Part shown: one piece after another, positions 29,977-39,100 of the stretch
How the letters are laid out: each line of letters starts with the position of its first letter
How positions within the stretch are numbered: position 1 is the first letter of the stretch
Origin: Desulfosarcina sp.
Lineage (GTDB): Bacteria; Desulfobacterota; Desulfobacteria; Desulfobacterales; Desulfosarcinaceae
Reading direction: 5' to 3'
DNA: 64,000 nt
Assembly (NCBI GenBank): GCA_014237405.1
Contig: JABZFO010000146.1
Location: forward strand, 28,642-92,641
Notes under the pieces: generated by a model
Told to the model about the DNA's origin: nothing
The model's database searches: none
Seen by the model: the letters and a program-made list of their open reading frames with translations, nothing else
Translations under genes and position numbers: made by a program

Positions 29977-31467
29977 CTAATCACCGTTGCTGTCCACCCA
30001 TTGGTCCAGGGGGACCGGCTGGACAATACGGCATGACATGGGCTTCCATTGGCAGGCGGCGCTGATTTCGATTCCGGACTGGATGATGGATACCGGACGG
30101 TCCGATGAGACCACCACGACGATGATATTCTCATGTTCGGCGGTAAATCGCAGGGCCGAATTGTAGCGGGCACCGCGGGCCCGGTTTTCGCCCATGATGG
30201 CCCGTCCGTCCAGCAGACAGGCAAACCCGTGAAGGTGAAGGTCGGCGCCGATGTGAAGGGCGCCGTCCACCCGGAACAGGGATTTGGCCAGGTCGAGGAT
30301 TGCCGGCTCCCGCAGGTCCAGGGGACGGCCGAAACATTGGCCGGAGATGGCCACCGGCGAGGGGTTTAGGTCCAGGACCAGGGTGGCCCCGTGCTTCTGG
30401 TCTTCGGCCTGATGAACCAGCGCGGTAATAATTTTATAAACGGTGTTGCCCGTTTCCGGATCGAGGTCCGATTCCAGCAGCACCTCTTCCAGATGAACCA
30501 GGTTGGCCCGCCGGGTGGTGGACTGGTAGGTGCCATCGGCAAAGCTGCATACCGTGTCGTCAACGACCCGCAGAAAACCGTGCCTTCCATTGAAGTCGGC
30601 GGTTATGAAAAAATCCGGCAGGTTGTCGTCGGCAATCCCGGCCACGCAGCGGCCGTCGGAAATCAGTTTGAGGTCCGACTGCTCCACGGCGGCCAAAAGT
30701 TTGCGAACATGTTTGATGTTTTCCATGGCTGGCTGTTCCGAGTGGGAAAACTGGGCCAGAAACGGTATGTGAGCCAGTGCCTTGGGTTCCACGAACACCA
30801 GTTTTCCCCGGGGCCATGCCCCCTCTTCCATGGTTCTCGAGATTTCAAGAATCGCATCCAAAATGGGGTATATCCGAAGCTTGGTGTCCCAGCCCAGGAG
30901 CACGTTCATGCGGTCTACCACATCATCGCGGACGGCATGGGTGGCGTATTCTCGAAGGAAACTGCCCGAGATGCCGGTGTAGAAGACACTCTCGCTGGCC
31001 ATGTCATGAGAAAATCGCCAGGCCGCATGTTCCATCCACCGTTCGGTAGGCCCGGTGCTGCACATGTCCGGGTGATGCTCGGTAAACCACATCTGGTAGT
31101 AAACGGAGCCGGAACGGCCGCCATGGGAAATCAGTCCGGCCAGTTGAAGGTTCTTTTCCCGTATGATGTGGCTGTATTTCAGGCTGCCGCGTTGGATGGG
31201 GAGGTGTTTTCGCCATGCCTGGTTCTCCATATACAGTTCCTTCAACCGCGGTTCGTGGCCGGATAGAAGGTTCTGCGGATCAAAGACGAACATGGGTTGT
31301 TCCGGTCCCATGGCAAAGACGATGGCTGCCCGGCTGGGGCCCGAAAAATGGGACAGACCATCACGAAGGCCATCCAGGGTGTCGCCGATGCAATGGCAGG
31401 TAAAGGCGTTGATGTTCACGTTGATGTTCCGTAGGTTTTCGGATTCGGAAAAAGGACCATCAGACAT
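29977..31467 (-). CDS. Diadenylate-cyclase-like (DisA_N/DAC fold) protein
   Basis: A 496-residue soluble protein. The C-terminal 120 residues look like a DAC nucleotidyltransferase domain: a DGA motif in RVDGALHIGADLHLHGF, then GARYNSALRFTAEHENIIVVVVSSDRPVSII. In active c-di-AMP synthases the second motif is RHR (GTRHRAA). Here it is RYN (GARYNSA), seen in divergent DAC-like families whose activity is uncertain. The first 370 residues are an unrecognised sensor-like region with several Trp/His-rich strands. There is no membrane helix. The start at 31467 has no strong ribosome site. It diverges from cspA. It may be a c-di-AMP synthase or an inactive nucleotide-sensing relative. Confidence 0.68.
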   Translation of the reverse strand: MSDGPFSESENLRNINVNINAFTCHCIGDTLDGLRDGLSHFSGPSRAAIVFAMGPEQPMFVFDPQNLLSGHEPRLKELYMENQAWRKHLPIQRGSLKYSHIIREKNLQLAGLISHGGRSGSVYYQMWFTEHHPDMCSTGPTERWMEHAAWRFSHDMASESVFYTGISGSFLREYATHAVRDDVVDRMNVLLGWDTKLRIYPILDAILEISRTMEEGAWPRGKLVFVEPKALAHIPFLAQFSHSEQPAMENIKHVRKLLAAVEQSDLKLISDGRCVAGIADDNLPDFFITADFNGRHGFLRVVDDTVCSFADGTYQSTTRRANLVHLEEVLLESDLDPETGNTVYKIITALVHQAEDQKHGATLVLDLNPSPVAISGQCFGRPLDLREPAILDLAKSLFRVDGALHIGADLHLHGFACLLDGRAIMGENRARGARYNSALRFTAEHENIIVVVVSSDRPVSIIQSGIEISAACQWKPMSCRIVQPVPLDQWVDSNGD

Positions 31468-31616
31468 AATCTGCCCAAGGTCTTAATTCACCCTGTTGGT
31501 TTTGTCAATTGACTGCCGGGATGCTGTCCGCGATACCCTGGTCCATCCATGCCATCGATAGATATTACCTATCGGGAATCGCTTTGGGAAAAAACGCAGA
31601 AATGCAAATAATTTTC

Positions 31617-31644
31617 TTGATTTCCCCTATGGCGGTGCTATTAT
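31617..31644 (+). promoter_or_regulatory. Putative sigma-70 promoter with long leader for cspA
   Basis: TTGATT at 31617-31622 and TATTAT at 31639-31644 with a 16-bp spacer. The likely start point near 31651 leaves a leader of about 120 nt before cspA, as is usual for cold-shock genes whose leader acts as a thermosensor. The remaining 150 bp of the 303-bp gap (31468-31770) shows nothing else. Confidence 0.5.
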
Positions 31645-31770
31645 TGCGGCAATCGAAGGTTCGTTTCATCTTGGCGGGCCGGTTTCGTTATGAAGGTGTT
31701 GGTCATGTTCGTCAGTGGCACCCTTTATGTATGAAGCAAGAGAATTTTTTTTTGAAAGGAGGGTGCCAGC

Positions 31771-31971
31771 ATGGTTAACGGCGTAGTTAAGTGGTTTAAC
31801 AGCAGCAAAGGCTACGGCTTCATTGAACAGGAAGATGGGCCGGATGTGTTCGTCCATCATTCAGGTATCAATTCAGACGGTTTCCGGTCTCTCAACGAAG
31901 GCGACCGGGTCACCTTTGAGATCGTTCAGGGTCCCAAAGGACCGTCCGCAGCTAACGTAACGGTTGTCTAA
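31771..31971 (+). CDS. Cold-shock domain protein
   Basis: A 66-residue single CSD protein that binds single-stranded nucleic acids as an RNA chaperone. RNP1 is KGYGFIEQ and RNP2 is VFVHHSGI, preceded by [11 protein letters not shown]. The start has a strong AAAGGAGG site. A promoter with a long leader and a perfect terminator make it a single-gene unit. Confidence 0.95.
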   Translation: MVNGVVKWFNSSKGYGFIEQEDGPDVFVHHSGINSDGFRSLNEGDRVTFEIVQGPKGPSAANVTVV

Positions 31972-31990
31972 AGTTCCGATCTGATAAGAA

Positions 31991-32035
31991 AAAAAAAGGG
32001 GCATGTTCGTTCCACCGAGCATGCCCCTTTTTTTA
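31991..32035 (+). terminator. Strong bidirectional terminator after cspA
   Basis: A7GGGGCATG pairs with CATGCCCCT7 around a 14-nt loop. It has T runs on both strands, so it can also stop transcription from the other direction. It lies 20 bp after the cspA stop and just before the SNF2 gene. Confidence 0.88.
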
Positions 32036-32043
32036 AAGAAAGT

Positions 32044-35000
32044 GTGTCAACAATGAACGATGTGAAAGCAACAGCGAACGTTACCACCGAGGATCCGTTC
32101 TTTTTTGACCAGGAGCGGTTGCAGGCCATTGCCGGCAAAACAATCGTCAGTCATGGCCTGGAAGACCACAGGGAAAACCGGGTGATGGAGATCGACCGGG
32201 ACCAGGATCTTCTCTGGGGCCGGGTGGAAGGGGCTGACCCTGAAATACCAAATAATGTAACTATCCGATTGACCGGAAATGGGTTTTCCTTTGCCTGTGA
32301 TTGCGATGATGACAACAGGAATGGTGCCTGCCGCCATGTTGTTGCCGTACTCTTCAGGTATGCCGATCAATGCGGTGAAACCGATAAACTGCTGACTGCC
32401 ACGGACAGTGCCATCAAAGACCGTATCAAACGGGGACGCTCGGAAGTCATCGTTGAATCGTTGAGCGGTGAGCCCTGGTTCGGATCCTGGCGGGCATCCT
32501 CTCTGGGCGGCGGCAGCCATTTCTCACGCAGTTACCGGGTGACCATCCGCAGCCTGCGGCAGCGGGCCAACTTTTGCTCTTGTCCCGATTTTGCGAACAA
32601 TCAGCTTGGCACCTGCAAACATATTGAAGCCGTTCTACACAAGGTCCAAAAACATCCGCAGTATGAGCAGTTCAAGATTCAGCCGGCACCTTTTCCCTAT
32701 GTCTACCTGGCCTGGGAGGTAGAAGACGCCCCGCAGCTCAAGCTGTATAAAACTGCGGATATGCCCCATGACCTGCAGGATATTCTGGACCGGTTTTTCA
32801 ATAGCTCCGGGGAGTTCAAGGGCCGCCTGCCCGATGATTTTTTTCATTTCACGGAGCTTGTTGATGCTCGCGGCGATGTCCACCTGGGCGAAGATGCAGT
32901 TGACTATGCCAGGCAACTGGCGACAGCAGCGGCCCACAGGCAGCGATCGGTCGAGATTAAAAGCCGGATCAAGGCCAATAACAGGATGCCGGGGGTCAAA
33001 GCCCGTCTCTATCCCTACCAGGTGGAAGGCGTTGCCTTTTTGGCCGGTACCGGCAGGGCCTTGCTTGCCGACGACATGGGACTGGGCAAGACGTTGCAGG
33101 CCATCAGTGCGGCGGCCTGGCTGAGGGAATACGAGGGCGTACGAAAAACCCTCATTATCTGTCCGGCGTCCCTGAAACAGCAATGGGCTCGTGAAATCGC
33201 CAAGTTTACCGATCACGACGCCCAGGTGATCCAGGGGCCTCCCCCGCAGCGCGGCGTTCAGTACCGGCGCGAGTGCGGCTTTTTTATTCTCAATTACGAG
33301 CTGCTCCTGCGTGATCGGTCGCTGATCAATGAAATTGTCAGGCCGGACCTGATTATACTTGATGAGGCCCAGCGGATCAAAAACTGGCGCACCAAAATCG
33401 CTTCGGCCGTCAAGCTGATTCCTTCCCGCTATGCCTTTGTGCTTACCGGCACACCGCTGGAAAATCGGCTGGAAGACCTCTACAGCCTGATGCAGGTTGT
33501 AGAGGCGAAAATTTTAGGACCGCTGTGGCGTTACATGATCGATTTCCACGTGACGGATCAGCGGGGCAAGGTGCTGGGCTATCGCAACCTGTCCGTTTTG
33601 CGCCGAAGGCTGGCGCCGGTGATGCTGCGCCGGGATCGACGCGTGGTCAGTGACCAGCTTCCGGGCCGTATTGTTACCCGCCTGGATGTGGAGATGACTG
33701 CTAAACAGGTGGAACTGCATGATACGGCCATGAGTGCCGCCGGCCGATTGGCCACGATTGCCAAACGGCGCCCCCTGACCCCCACCGAGCAGAACCGCCT
33801 GATGGCGGCCCTGCAGCAGGCCAGGATGGCTTGTGATGCCGCCGGCCTGGTGGATAAGGAGAGCGAGGGCTCGCCGAAAATTGATGAGCTTTCTGACATC
33901 CTGGAAGAAGTCTGTCAGCAATCCGGATTAAAGGTGGTGGTATTTTCCCAGTGGGAAAAGATGACCCGGATGGTGGAAACCCGACTGCGACGCATGGGAA
34001 TAGGTTTTGTCCGTCTGCACGGCGGAGTGCCGACCGCCAAACGGGGCCCCCTCATGGACAGTTTTCGGGAAGACGACAGTATCCAGGTCTTTCTCTCCAC
34101 CGATGCCGGTGGCGTAGGGTTGAACCTGCAAAGCGGTTCTGTGGTGGTGAATCTGGATGTGCCCTGGAACCCGGCGGTTCTTGAACAGCGCAATGCCAGG
34201 GTTCACCGATTGGGCCAAACCAGGACCGTGCAGGTGATTACCATGGTGGCCGCCGATTCGTACGAAGAACATGTGCTCTCTCTGGTGCAGGGAAAACAGG
34301 ATCTTTTTGACAACGTCATTGCCGAGGATGCCGACCGTGACGTGGTCGGGGTCTCCAAAAAACTGCTGGAAACGCTGGTGGATGACCTGGCCGACGATAC
34401 AACTCAGTCTGCAGGAGAAAAACTGGCCGACAGGGACGAGGCCACGGAAGATGTTCAGGATGACGGGGTTGAGACTGTCGGGGACCGTGCAACCGGCGTG
34501 GATGATGGCGTGGAACGGGAGATAACCTTGTGCATCGAGGAGTTGCAGGCCGCTTTTGGAGCGCGAATTGAGCGCATTCTCGGTTCTGGAGGGGGCTTGC
34601 TGGCAGTCCTTGACCGGGTGGGAGCTGAAGAGGACCGGATGGCCACTGCATTATCCGAAAGAGTTCCGGTGGCGGTCATCGACCAGCGCACCCTGGCCGG
34701 ACTCGATCGACTGGGGGCCGGATCGCCGGTGGCCGAAAGCCGAACCTATTATGACGCGGCACAGCAGGGTGACGAGCAGGCCCTTCCCCGCTTACTCATC
34801 ATGGCCACTGAAAAGGTCAAAGCCGCCACCGTGTTAATCGAGCAGCAGTGTTTCAGCGGCGCCACGGAGTTGTTGATGTCTGCGATGCTGGCCGCGGCAG
34901 CCGAGCGGGCAGGACTGGAAACGCCTGTCATGGTGCAGGATGCCGGGGTGTGGCTGTATGGTGACGCCCTGCCCAAGGGGTTGCTGAACCAGGAAGAGGC

Positions 35001-35106
35001 TGCCCTGATGATGCGGGCCGTGTCCCTGGCTCAGTCACCATCCGTTCCGGAACCCCTGCTTGCGGAGTTAAGCATGGATGTGGAAAGTTTTGTAACGCAG
35101 GGATAA
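32044..35106 (+). CDS. SNF2-family helicase with two SWIM zinc fingers
   Basis: A 1,020-residue protein. Two SWIM-type CxC...CxH zinc sites lie in the first 200 residues (FACDCDDD...ACRH and NFCSCPDF...TCKH). The SNF2 ATPase follows: Walker A LADDMGLGKT, Walker B DEAQ, VLTGTPLENRLED, then the helicase C motifs STDAGGVGLNLQ and QRNARVHRLGQT. The final 270 residues after the motor are unrecognised and acidic at first. SWIM-SNF2 proteins of the RapA/HepA-like class remodel nucleic-acid-bound complexes. The GTG at 32044 or ATG at 32053 may start it. Neither has a strong ribosome site. Confidence 0.9.
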   Translation: MSTMNDVKATANVTTEDPFFFDQERLQAIAGKTIVSHGLEDHRENRVMEIDRDQDLLWGRVEGADPEIPNNVTIRLTGNGFSFACDCDDDNRNGACRHVVAVLFRYADQCGETDKLLTATDSAIKDRIKRGRSEVIVESLSGEPWFGSWRASSLGGGSHFSRSYRVTIRSLRQRANFCSCPDFANNQLGTCKHIEAVLHKVQKHPQYEQFKIQPAPFPYVYLAWEVEDAPQLKLYKTADMPHDLQDILDRFFNSSGEFKGRLPDDFFHFTELVDARGDVHLGEDAVDYARQLATAAAHRQRSVEIKSRIKANNRMPGVKARLYPYQVEGVAFLAGTGRALLADDMGLGKTLQAISAAAWLREYEGVRKTLIICPASLKQQWAREIAKFTDHDAQVIQGPPPQRGVQYRRECGFFILNYELLLRDRSLINEIVRPDLIILDEAQRIKNWRTKIASAVKLIPSRYAFVLTGTPLENRLEDLYSLMQVVEAKILGPLWRYMIDFHVTDQRGKVLGYRNLSVLRRRLAPVMLRRDRRVVSDQLPGRIVTRLDVEMTAKQVELHDTAMSAAGRLATIAKRRPLTPTEQNRLMAALQQARMACDAAGLVDKESEGSPKIDELSDILEEVCQQSGLKVVVFSQWEKMTRMVETRLRRMGIGFVRLHGGVPTAKRGPLMDSFREDDSIQVFLSTDAGGVGLNLQSGSVVVNLDVPWNPAVLEQRNARVHRLGQTRTVQVITMVAADSYEEHVLSLVQGKQDLFDNVIAEDADRDVVGVSKKLLETLVDDLADDTTQSAGEKLADRDEATEDVQDDGVETVGDRATGVDDGVEREITLCIEELQAAFGARIERILGSGGGLLAVLDRVGAEEDRMATALSERVPVAVIDQRTLAGLDRLGAGSPVAESRTYYDAAQQGDEQALPRLLIMATEKVKAATVLIEQQCFSGATELLMSAMLAAAAERAGLETPVMVQDAGVWLYGDALPKGLLNQEEAALMMRAVSLAQSPSVPEPLLAELSMDVESFVTQG

Positions 35107-35167
35107 CGAGTTCCAGGCTGACCTGATTGTCAAAATGTCACTCCATCTCTATTCATTCGGGTGTAAA

Positions 35168-36001
35168 ATGAAAAAAACCATGCTGTGGCTAGGGGTGGCC
35201 CTGGTTTGTCTGCCACTGAACATCTATGCCATGGAGATAATGCTTCCCCAAATCTATAAAGAGAGTATAGATGTTTCCAACTGGCTAGTGAGTGAAAAGC
35301 TGGACGGGATTCGGGGGTATTGGGACGGAAAAAGGCTGCTCAGCAAAAACAGTGTTCCCCTGTATCCACCCGCAGCATTTACTGACAGCTTCCCTCCTTT
35401 TGCCCTGGAGGGAGAAATCTGGGGCGGCCGGGGAACTTTTGAGAAAACTGTGTCCATTGCTAAAAAGCAGCAACCCCATGACGGCTGGCTGAAGCTGCAA
35501 TTTGCGATATTTGATGTGCCGCAGGCAGCAGGAGGATTTACCCGGCGATTGAAAAAGGCAAAGGACTGGTTTGCTCATCACCACACACGTTTTGCCTTTA
35601 TCATTCCACAAAAGACGATCAAGGATAAAGGGCAGCTGAAGGCCGAACTGAAACGGGTGGAGGAAATGGGTGGTGAGGGATTGATCGTCAGAAAGCCTGA
35701 CGCGCTCTACACCAAGGGGCGCAGCCGGGAGATCTTAAAGGTTAAAAGTTACCTTGACATGGAGGCCGTGGTCATTGCCCACATCGAAGGCAAAGGCAGG
35801 AACCAGGGACGGCTTGGTTCACTACTTGTGGAGTTGCCGGATAAAACCCGGTTCAAGATAGGAACCGGTTTCAGTGATGACGAACGGATCAATCCGCCAC
35901 CCGTCGACGTTATTATTACCTTTAAATATTACGGCTTTTATGAATCCGGCCGCCCCAGGTTTCCCTCTTTTCTCAGGATCAAGCCGGACAATGATCTGTG
36001 A
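35168..36001 (+). CDS. Exported ATP-dependent DNA ligase
   Basis: A protein of about 277 residues starting MKKTMLWLGVALVCLPLNIYA, a cleavable signal peptide, so it is probably periplasmic. The adenylation lysine is in motif I SEKLDGIRG. Later motifs are ALEGEIWGG, GGEGLIVRKP and ILKVKSY, and an OB-fold part follows (GRLGSLLVELPDKTRFKIGTGF). This is the small Lig E-type ligase of Gram-negatives such as Haemophilus and Neisseria, thought to seal nicked DNA in the periplasm during DNA uptake. The ATG at 35168 is chosen because the signal peptide begins there. Confidence 0.88.
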   Translation: MKKTMLWLGVALVCLPLNIYAMEIMLPQIYKESIDVSNWLVSEKLDGIRGYWDGKRLLSKNSVPLYPPAAFTDSFPPFALEGEIWGGRGTFEKTVSIAKKQQPHDGWLKLQFAIFDVPQAAGGFTRRLKKAKDWFAHHHTRFAFIIPQKTIKDKGQLKAELKRVEEMGGEGLIVRKPDALYTKGRSREILKVKSYLDMEAVVIAHIEGKGRNQGRLGSLLVELPDKTRFKIGTGFSDDERINPPPVDVIITFKYYGFYESGRPRFPSFLRIKPDNDL

Positions 36002-36045
36002 TGCTTCTGTCTGAAAGCCCGACAGGACAGGTCCGGCTCATGGAG

Positions 36046-36183
36046 TCAATCTGTGAGCGAAGTAACATGAAACGCGCTGTCAGCCGTTTTATCGAAAAGA
36101 AACTACGGCTGAAGGTAAACCGGCAAAAGAGCGCTGTGGGTCGACCATGGGATCGCAAATATCTGGGTTTTTGTATGACCAAT
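36046..36183 (+). pseudogene. Group II intron reverse transcriptase/maturase remnant
   Basis: About 45 codons (AVSRFIEKKLRLKVNRQKSAVG, then RPWDRKYLGFCMT) match the segment between the RT and maturase domains of group II intron-encoded proteins, where the typical text is LKVN..KS...RPW.R.FLGF. Nothing recognisable as RT lies upstream, where the frame collides with the ligase stop, and the frame ends at 36237 inside the 3' end of the convergent gene. It is a degraded insertion scar. Confidence 0.7.
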
Positions 36184-36187
36184 TCTC

Positions 36188-36961
36188 TCAAAGCTCTTCT
36201 AAAACACCAATTACGGTCGATTTCAGAGCATCTTTAATCCTCTGGTGTTCTTCAGGATACAGTTGCCCAGTCCACTCATCCATGAAGAACTTCTTGAACT
36301 CGATGGACAGAGAACAGCCCGTCTCAGGGTAATTCTCGTCCACCCATCGGGACAACTGGCCACCGCGGAATTTAACGTTTTCCCGTACATCGAGTCGCCG
36401 GCCTCCAAAATCAAATTTCCTCAGGTCGTTCATAAACCGCGCCACCACCGCCGCCCAAAGCTCCCGGTTCATTGTGCCGGTACCAAGATTTACTTCCGGA
36501 TTCCTCTTGGCGTCTTCCGGCTGGCTTTCCGGACCCTTGCGCCGGTGGTTATAAGAATGCAGATCGAACACCACGAAACGCCCATATCTGCTCTCAATTT
36601 CCGAAAGGATGTGGCGAAGCTCAGAGTAAAACTCATCGTACTCTTCAAGAGAGGTTTTTATAAGCTTATCCGTCGGCTGATGCTTCCAGATTTTTAAACC
36701 CCACGCATCTTCAGGTTGAATGTACACGGATTTATCGCGAGGCCGGTTCAAATCTACTTCGAATCTTGATCGCAAACCGATAATATGAGTTGGAGCAATC
36801 ACGGCCCAATCGCCAGTGTATGGATCCTCTTCCCGCAACCGATCGTCCTTAGAAATTGCAAAAAGCTTCCGGACATCCGGTCGAACGTCATGACCACTAT
36901 GGATGGCTGTTGCGACTATCGGACCGTTTCCCTTCACTACTTTCCAGACGGGCTCACTCAT
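36188..36961 (-). CDS. N-formylglutamate amidohydrolase family protein
   Basis: A 257-residue Zn-dependent FGase-fold protein. The landmarks are TAIHSGHDVRPDV, REEDPYTGDW, FEVDLNRPRD, VVFDLHSYNHRRKG and a closing SIEFKKFFMDEWTG. In histidine catabolism the family cleaves N-formyl-glutamate, but no hut gene is nearby. In this cluster with ATP-grasp and GNAT enzymes it more likely acts on a peptide-like or acylated amino-acid metabolite. The start has an AAAGGAGAG site. It lies 109 bp after the PP-loop gene on the same strand. Confidence 0.85.
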   Translation of the reverse strand: MSEPVWKVVKGNGPIVATAIHSGHDVRPDVRKLFAISKDDRLREEDPYTGDWAVIAPTHIIGLRSRFEVDLNRPRDKSVYIQPEDAWGLKIWKHQPTDKLIKTSLEEYDEFYSELRHILSEIESRYGRFVVFDLHSYNHRRKGPESQPEDAKRNPEVNLGTGTMNRELWAAVVARFMNDLRKFDFGGRRLDVRENVKFRGGQLSRWVDENYPETGCSLSIEFKKFFMDEWTGQLYPEEHQRIKDALKSTVIGVLEEL

Positions 36962-37070
36962 TCACTCTCCTTTCCCGCGACCGGGGGGGGACTCTGCCAC
37001 AAAGGAGCCTCCTGTTCCACACATTTCATTTTTGGTCGTGTCCAAACCAAAATATGTAGCTCCAGGTTAT

Positions 37071-38198
37071 TTAAAAACCTTTCAGCTTTCCTTCTATTTT
37101 TTCTGCCAGATCATCCCTGCCACGGGCCCGCAGCGGCTCGATGAGTTCTTCGTAGAAGGGTTCTCTCACCCGGATGATGATGCTGAAGGCATCCAGCCAT
37201 GACGGATCCACCGCATTTTCTTCGAATGCCCTGGTCTTGTTCAAAAGGCCCAGGGCTTCGAGTTCAAGCATGGTGCGCACGCACTTTTCGCAGCGGCCGC
37301 AGTTGAGTTTGTCCGGCACGTTGGCCAGGCAGACGCGAAAATTCTGGAATGCCACATCCCAGCCGGCGACGATCTTCAACTTCTTCATACGGGACAATCC
37401 GGCATCCCGGTGGCGGATGCAAAGATCGTGGCTGCCGTATTCCGGGTCCAGCAGCGGATGGGACCCACAGGGGTGCAGGTGGGGGATGTCATAGGAAGAG
37501 GCCAGCCAGGCCAAGTTGATGCGTTTGGAAAAGACGTGGGCGGCAGCGACCAGCACGGCGCCGAAGAACTGGTTTAGCCATAGATCTCGATCGTCGCACA
37601 GGTGGCGGATGTTGGTGTAGATAGGAATGAGCGTGAGGCCGGCGTCGGTCGCTACCGGTGCCATGGCCGTCTTGGCCCGCTCGAACACGGGGTACTTCGC
37701 CCCGCGCTTCACCACGCCGCCGATGTCGAACCCGTGGACCAGCAGGGCGTCTTTGGGCGCGCTGGGGTGGGTATCGGCATAATTGTCTTTGATCAGTTTG
37801 AGGGCGGCAAGGGAATCCATACCACCGGACAGAAAAACCGCCGCGTGTCGGTTCCTGTCCTCGTGCAGGGCTGTTTTTGCCAGCGATGCATCGATGGCCA
37901 GCGGCTGAAGTTTTCCTTCGGTCCAGTGGTGCATGAGGGCCATGACTGTCTCCAGCCCCTCTTTCAGCCGGGGGCAGATGGTCTCATCGATGAACAGCCG
38001 CCGTTCGCCGAAGTAAAGTGCCGGGATGATGCACCCCACGACAAAGGCATGGGGGTTGGCAAAGATGTCTTCGGCAAAGGTCGCTTCGGTTTCGATGAAG
38101 ATTTCCTGCTCCGGCTGGCCGCAATCTTCGTAGGCCACCGTGGCCACGGCCCGGATCAGGCCATCGTTTTCTCTCATATGAAGATTGGACAGTCTCAT
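37071..38198 (-). CDS. PP-loop (ATP pyrophosphatase) family protein
   Basis: A protein of about 375 residues with the SGGMDS pyrophosphatase P-loop (AAVFLSGGMDSLAALKLI, near residue 130) and a C-terminal zinc-like CGRCEKCVRT. It should adenylate a carbonyl, as asparagine synthase or QueC do, so that a nitrogen or sulfur nucleophile can be added. The track ORF starts at a GTG (38219), but the ATG at 38198 fits the stop of the upstream ATP-grasp gene (38200) better. The first 120 residues are a strand-rich unrecognised domain. It belongs to a GNAT, ATP-grasp, PP-loop, FGase gene run. Confidence 0.78.
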   Translation of the reverse strand: MRLSNLHMRENDGLIRAVATVAYEDCGQPEQEIFIETEATFAEDIFANPHAFVVGCIIPALYFGERRLFIDETICPRLKEGLETVMALMHHWTEGKLQPLAIDASLAKTALHEDRNRHAAVFLSGGMDSLAALKLIKDNYADTHPSAPKDALLVHGFDIGGVVKRGAKYPVFERAKTAMAPVATDAGLTLIPIYTNIRHLCDDRDLWLNQFFGAVLVAAAHVFSKRINLAWLASSYDIPHLHPCGSHPLLDPEYGSHDLCIRHRDAGLSRMKKLKIVAGWDVAFQNFRVCLANVPDKLNCGRCEKCVRTMLELEALGLLNKTRAFEENAVDPSWLDAFSIIIRVREPFYEELIEPLRARGRDDLAEKIEGKLKGF

Positions 38199-38199
38199 T

Positions 38200-39099
38200 T
38201 CATCTTTCTTGTTTCTCACGATACCGGTCTACGGCAAATTGGATCATCCGGGTGGCAATGTCCAGGCCGGTGGCTGCCTCCATCCCCTTGAACCCCGGCG
38301 AGTAGTTCACTTCTACGACCAATGGATAGCCATCGGCGCTCACCATCATGTCCACGCCGGCGATATCGCACCCCACGGCGGCGGCGGCGGCGATGGCGAT
38401 TCGTTGGCGTTTGGTGGAGAGAACCGTGGGCTTTATGTAGCTTCCCAAGTGAAAATTGGCACGAAAGTCTCCTTTTACCGGAGTGAGCGTCGCGGCGCAG
38501 ATCAATTCACCGCCGATCACCAATGCCCGGATGTCTTCACGATTCTCCGGCGGCAGGTACCGCTGGATCATCAGTCCCCGGCGTCGATCCAATGTCGACA
38601 GCACCCGCTGACGGGCATCGGCTGGGTCCATGATTCGTAGCACGCCGTCACCCTGCCGCCCGCTGACCTGCTTGACGACCACCGGGTAGCCGCCCAGCTG
38701 ATCCACCGCGTGAAAAAAGCCCGGCGCTTCGTTGACGAAGACGGTGTCGGGGCAGGGCAGGCCAGCGGCGGTCAGCACCTGCTGAGTGAGAAATTTATTG
38801 CGGGCGATGGTGACGGCACCAAGGTCGTTGACCAGCGGAATGCCCATGAGCTGGAACTGGCGGATCAGAGCCAGACTGGCGTCACCGATCTGGGCCCCCT
38901 GTCTTGGCAGCACCACGTGGGGCAGGGGGGAGGACTTTTCTCCGGTCAATCCCAATTGCCAGTTCACTATCGTTGGCCACAGGCGATAGGGGTGGATGAG
39001 ATTGCCTTTGTGGCCCGCCTGGTGAGTTGCCTCTATCAGTCGCCGGTTGGGGTGGTAGCCGGCGTCCCTAACGGTGATGATGCCCATGCGAACCGTCAT
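38200..39099 (-). CDS. RimK-like ATP-grasp ligase
   Basis: A protein of about 299 residues. The ATP-grasp signs are YPVVVKQVSGRQGDGV (phosphate-binding loop), MIQRYLPPENREDIRALVIGG and the metal site VDMMVSADGYPLVVEVNYSPGF. It would activate a carboxylate as acyl phosphate and join it to an amine, as RimK does when adding glutamate. The start at 39099 has a GAGGAG site 8 nt upstream and lies one base after the GNAT stop. The track Met at 39114 lies inside the GNAT gene. It is translationally coupled with both neighbours. Confidence 0.87.
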   Translation of the reverse strand: MTVRMGIITVRDAGYHPNRRLIEATHQAGHKGNLIHPYRLWPTIVNWQLGLTGEKSSPLPHVVLPRQGAQIGDASLALIRQFQLMGIPLVNDLGAVTIARNKFLTQQVLTAAGLPCPDTVFVNEAPGFFHAVDQLGGYPVVVKQVSGRQGDGVLRIMDPADARQRVLSTLDRRRGLMIQRYLPPENREDIRALVIGGELICAATLTPVKGDFRANFHLGSYIKPTVLSTKRQRIAIAAAAAVGCDIAGVDMMVSADGYPLVVEVNYSPGFKGMEAATGLDIATRMIQFAVDRYREKQER

Positions 39100-39100
39100 A

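Noticed and set aside
12409-30036. Shared peptide DLERKSSFLDGHYL in ORFs 12409-12606 and 29767-30036
   Set aside because: It comes from translation of the identical 38-bp intergenic repeat A. The ORFs otherwise have nothing in common, so it is a DNA repeat and not a protein domain.
36188-36961. N-formylglutamate amidohydrolase as part of histidine degradation
   Set aside because: No hutH, hutU, hutI or hutF gene is nearby. The neighbours are ligases and a GNAT enzyme.
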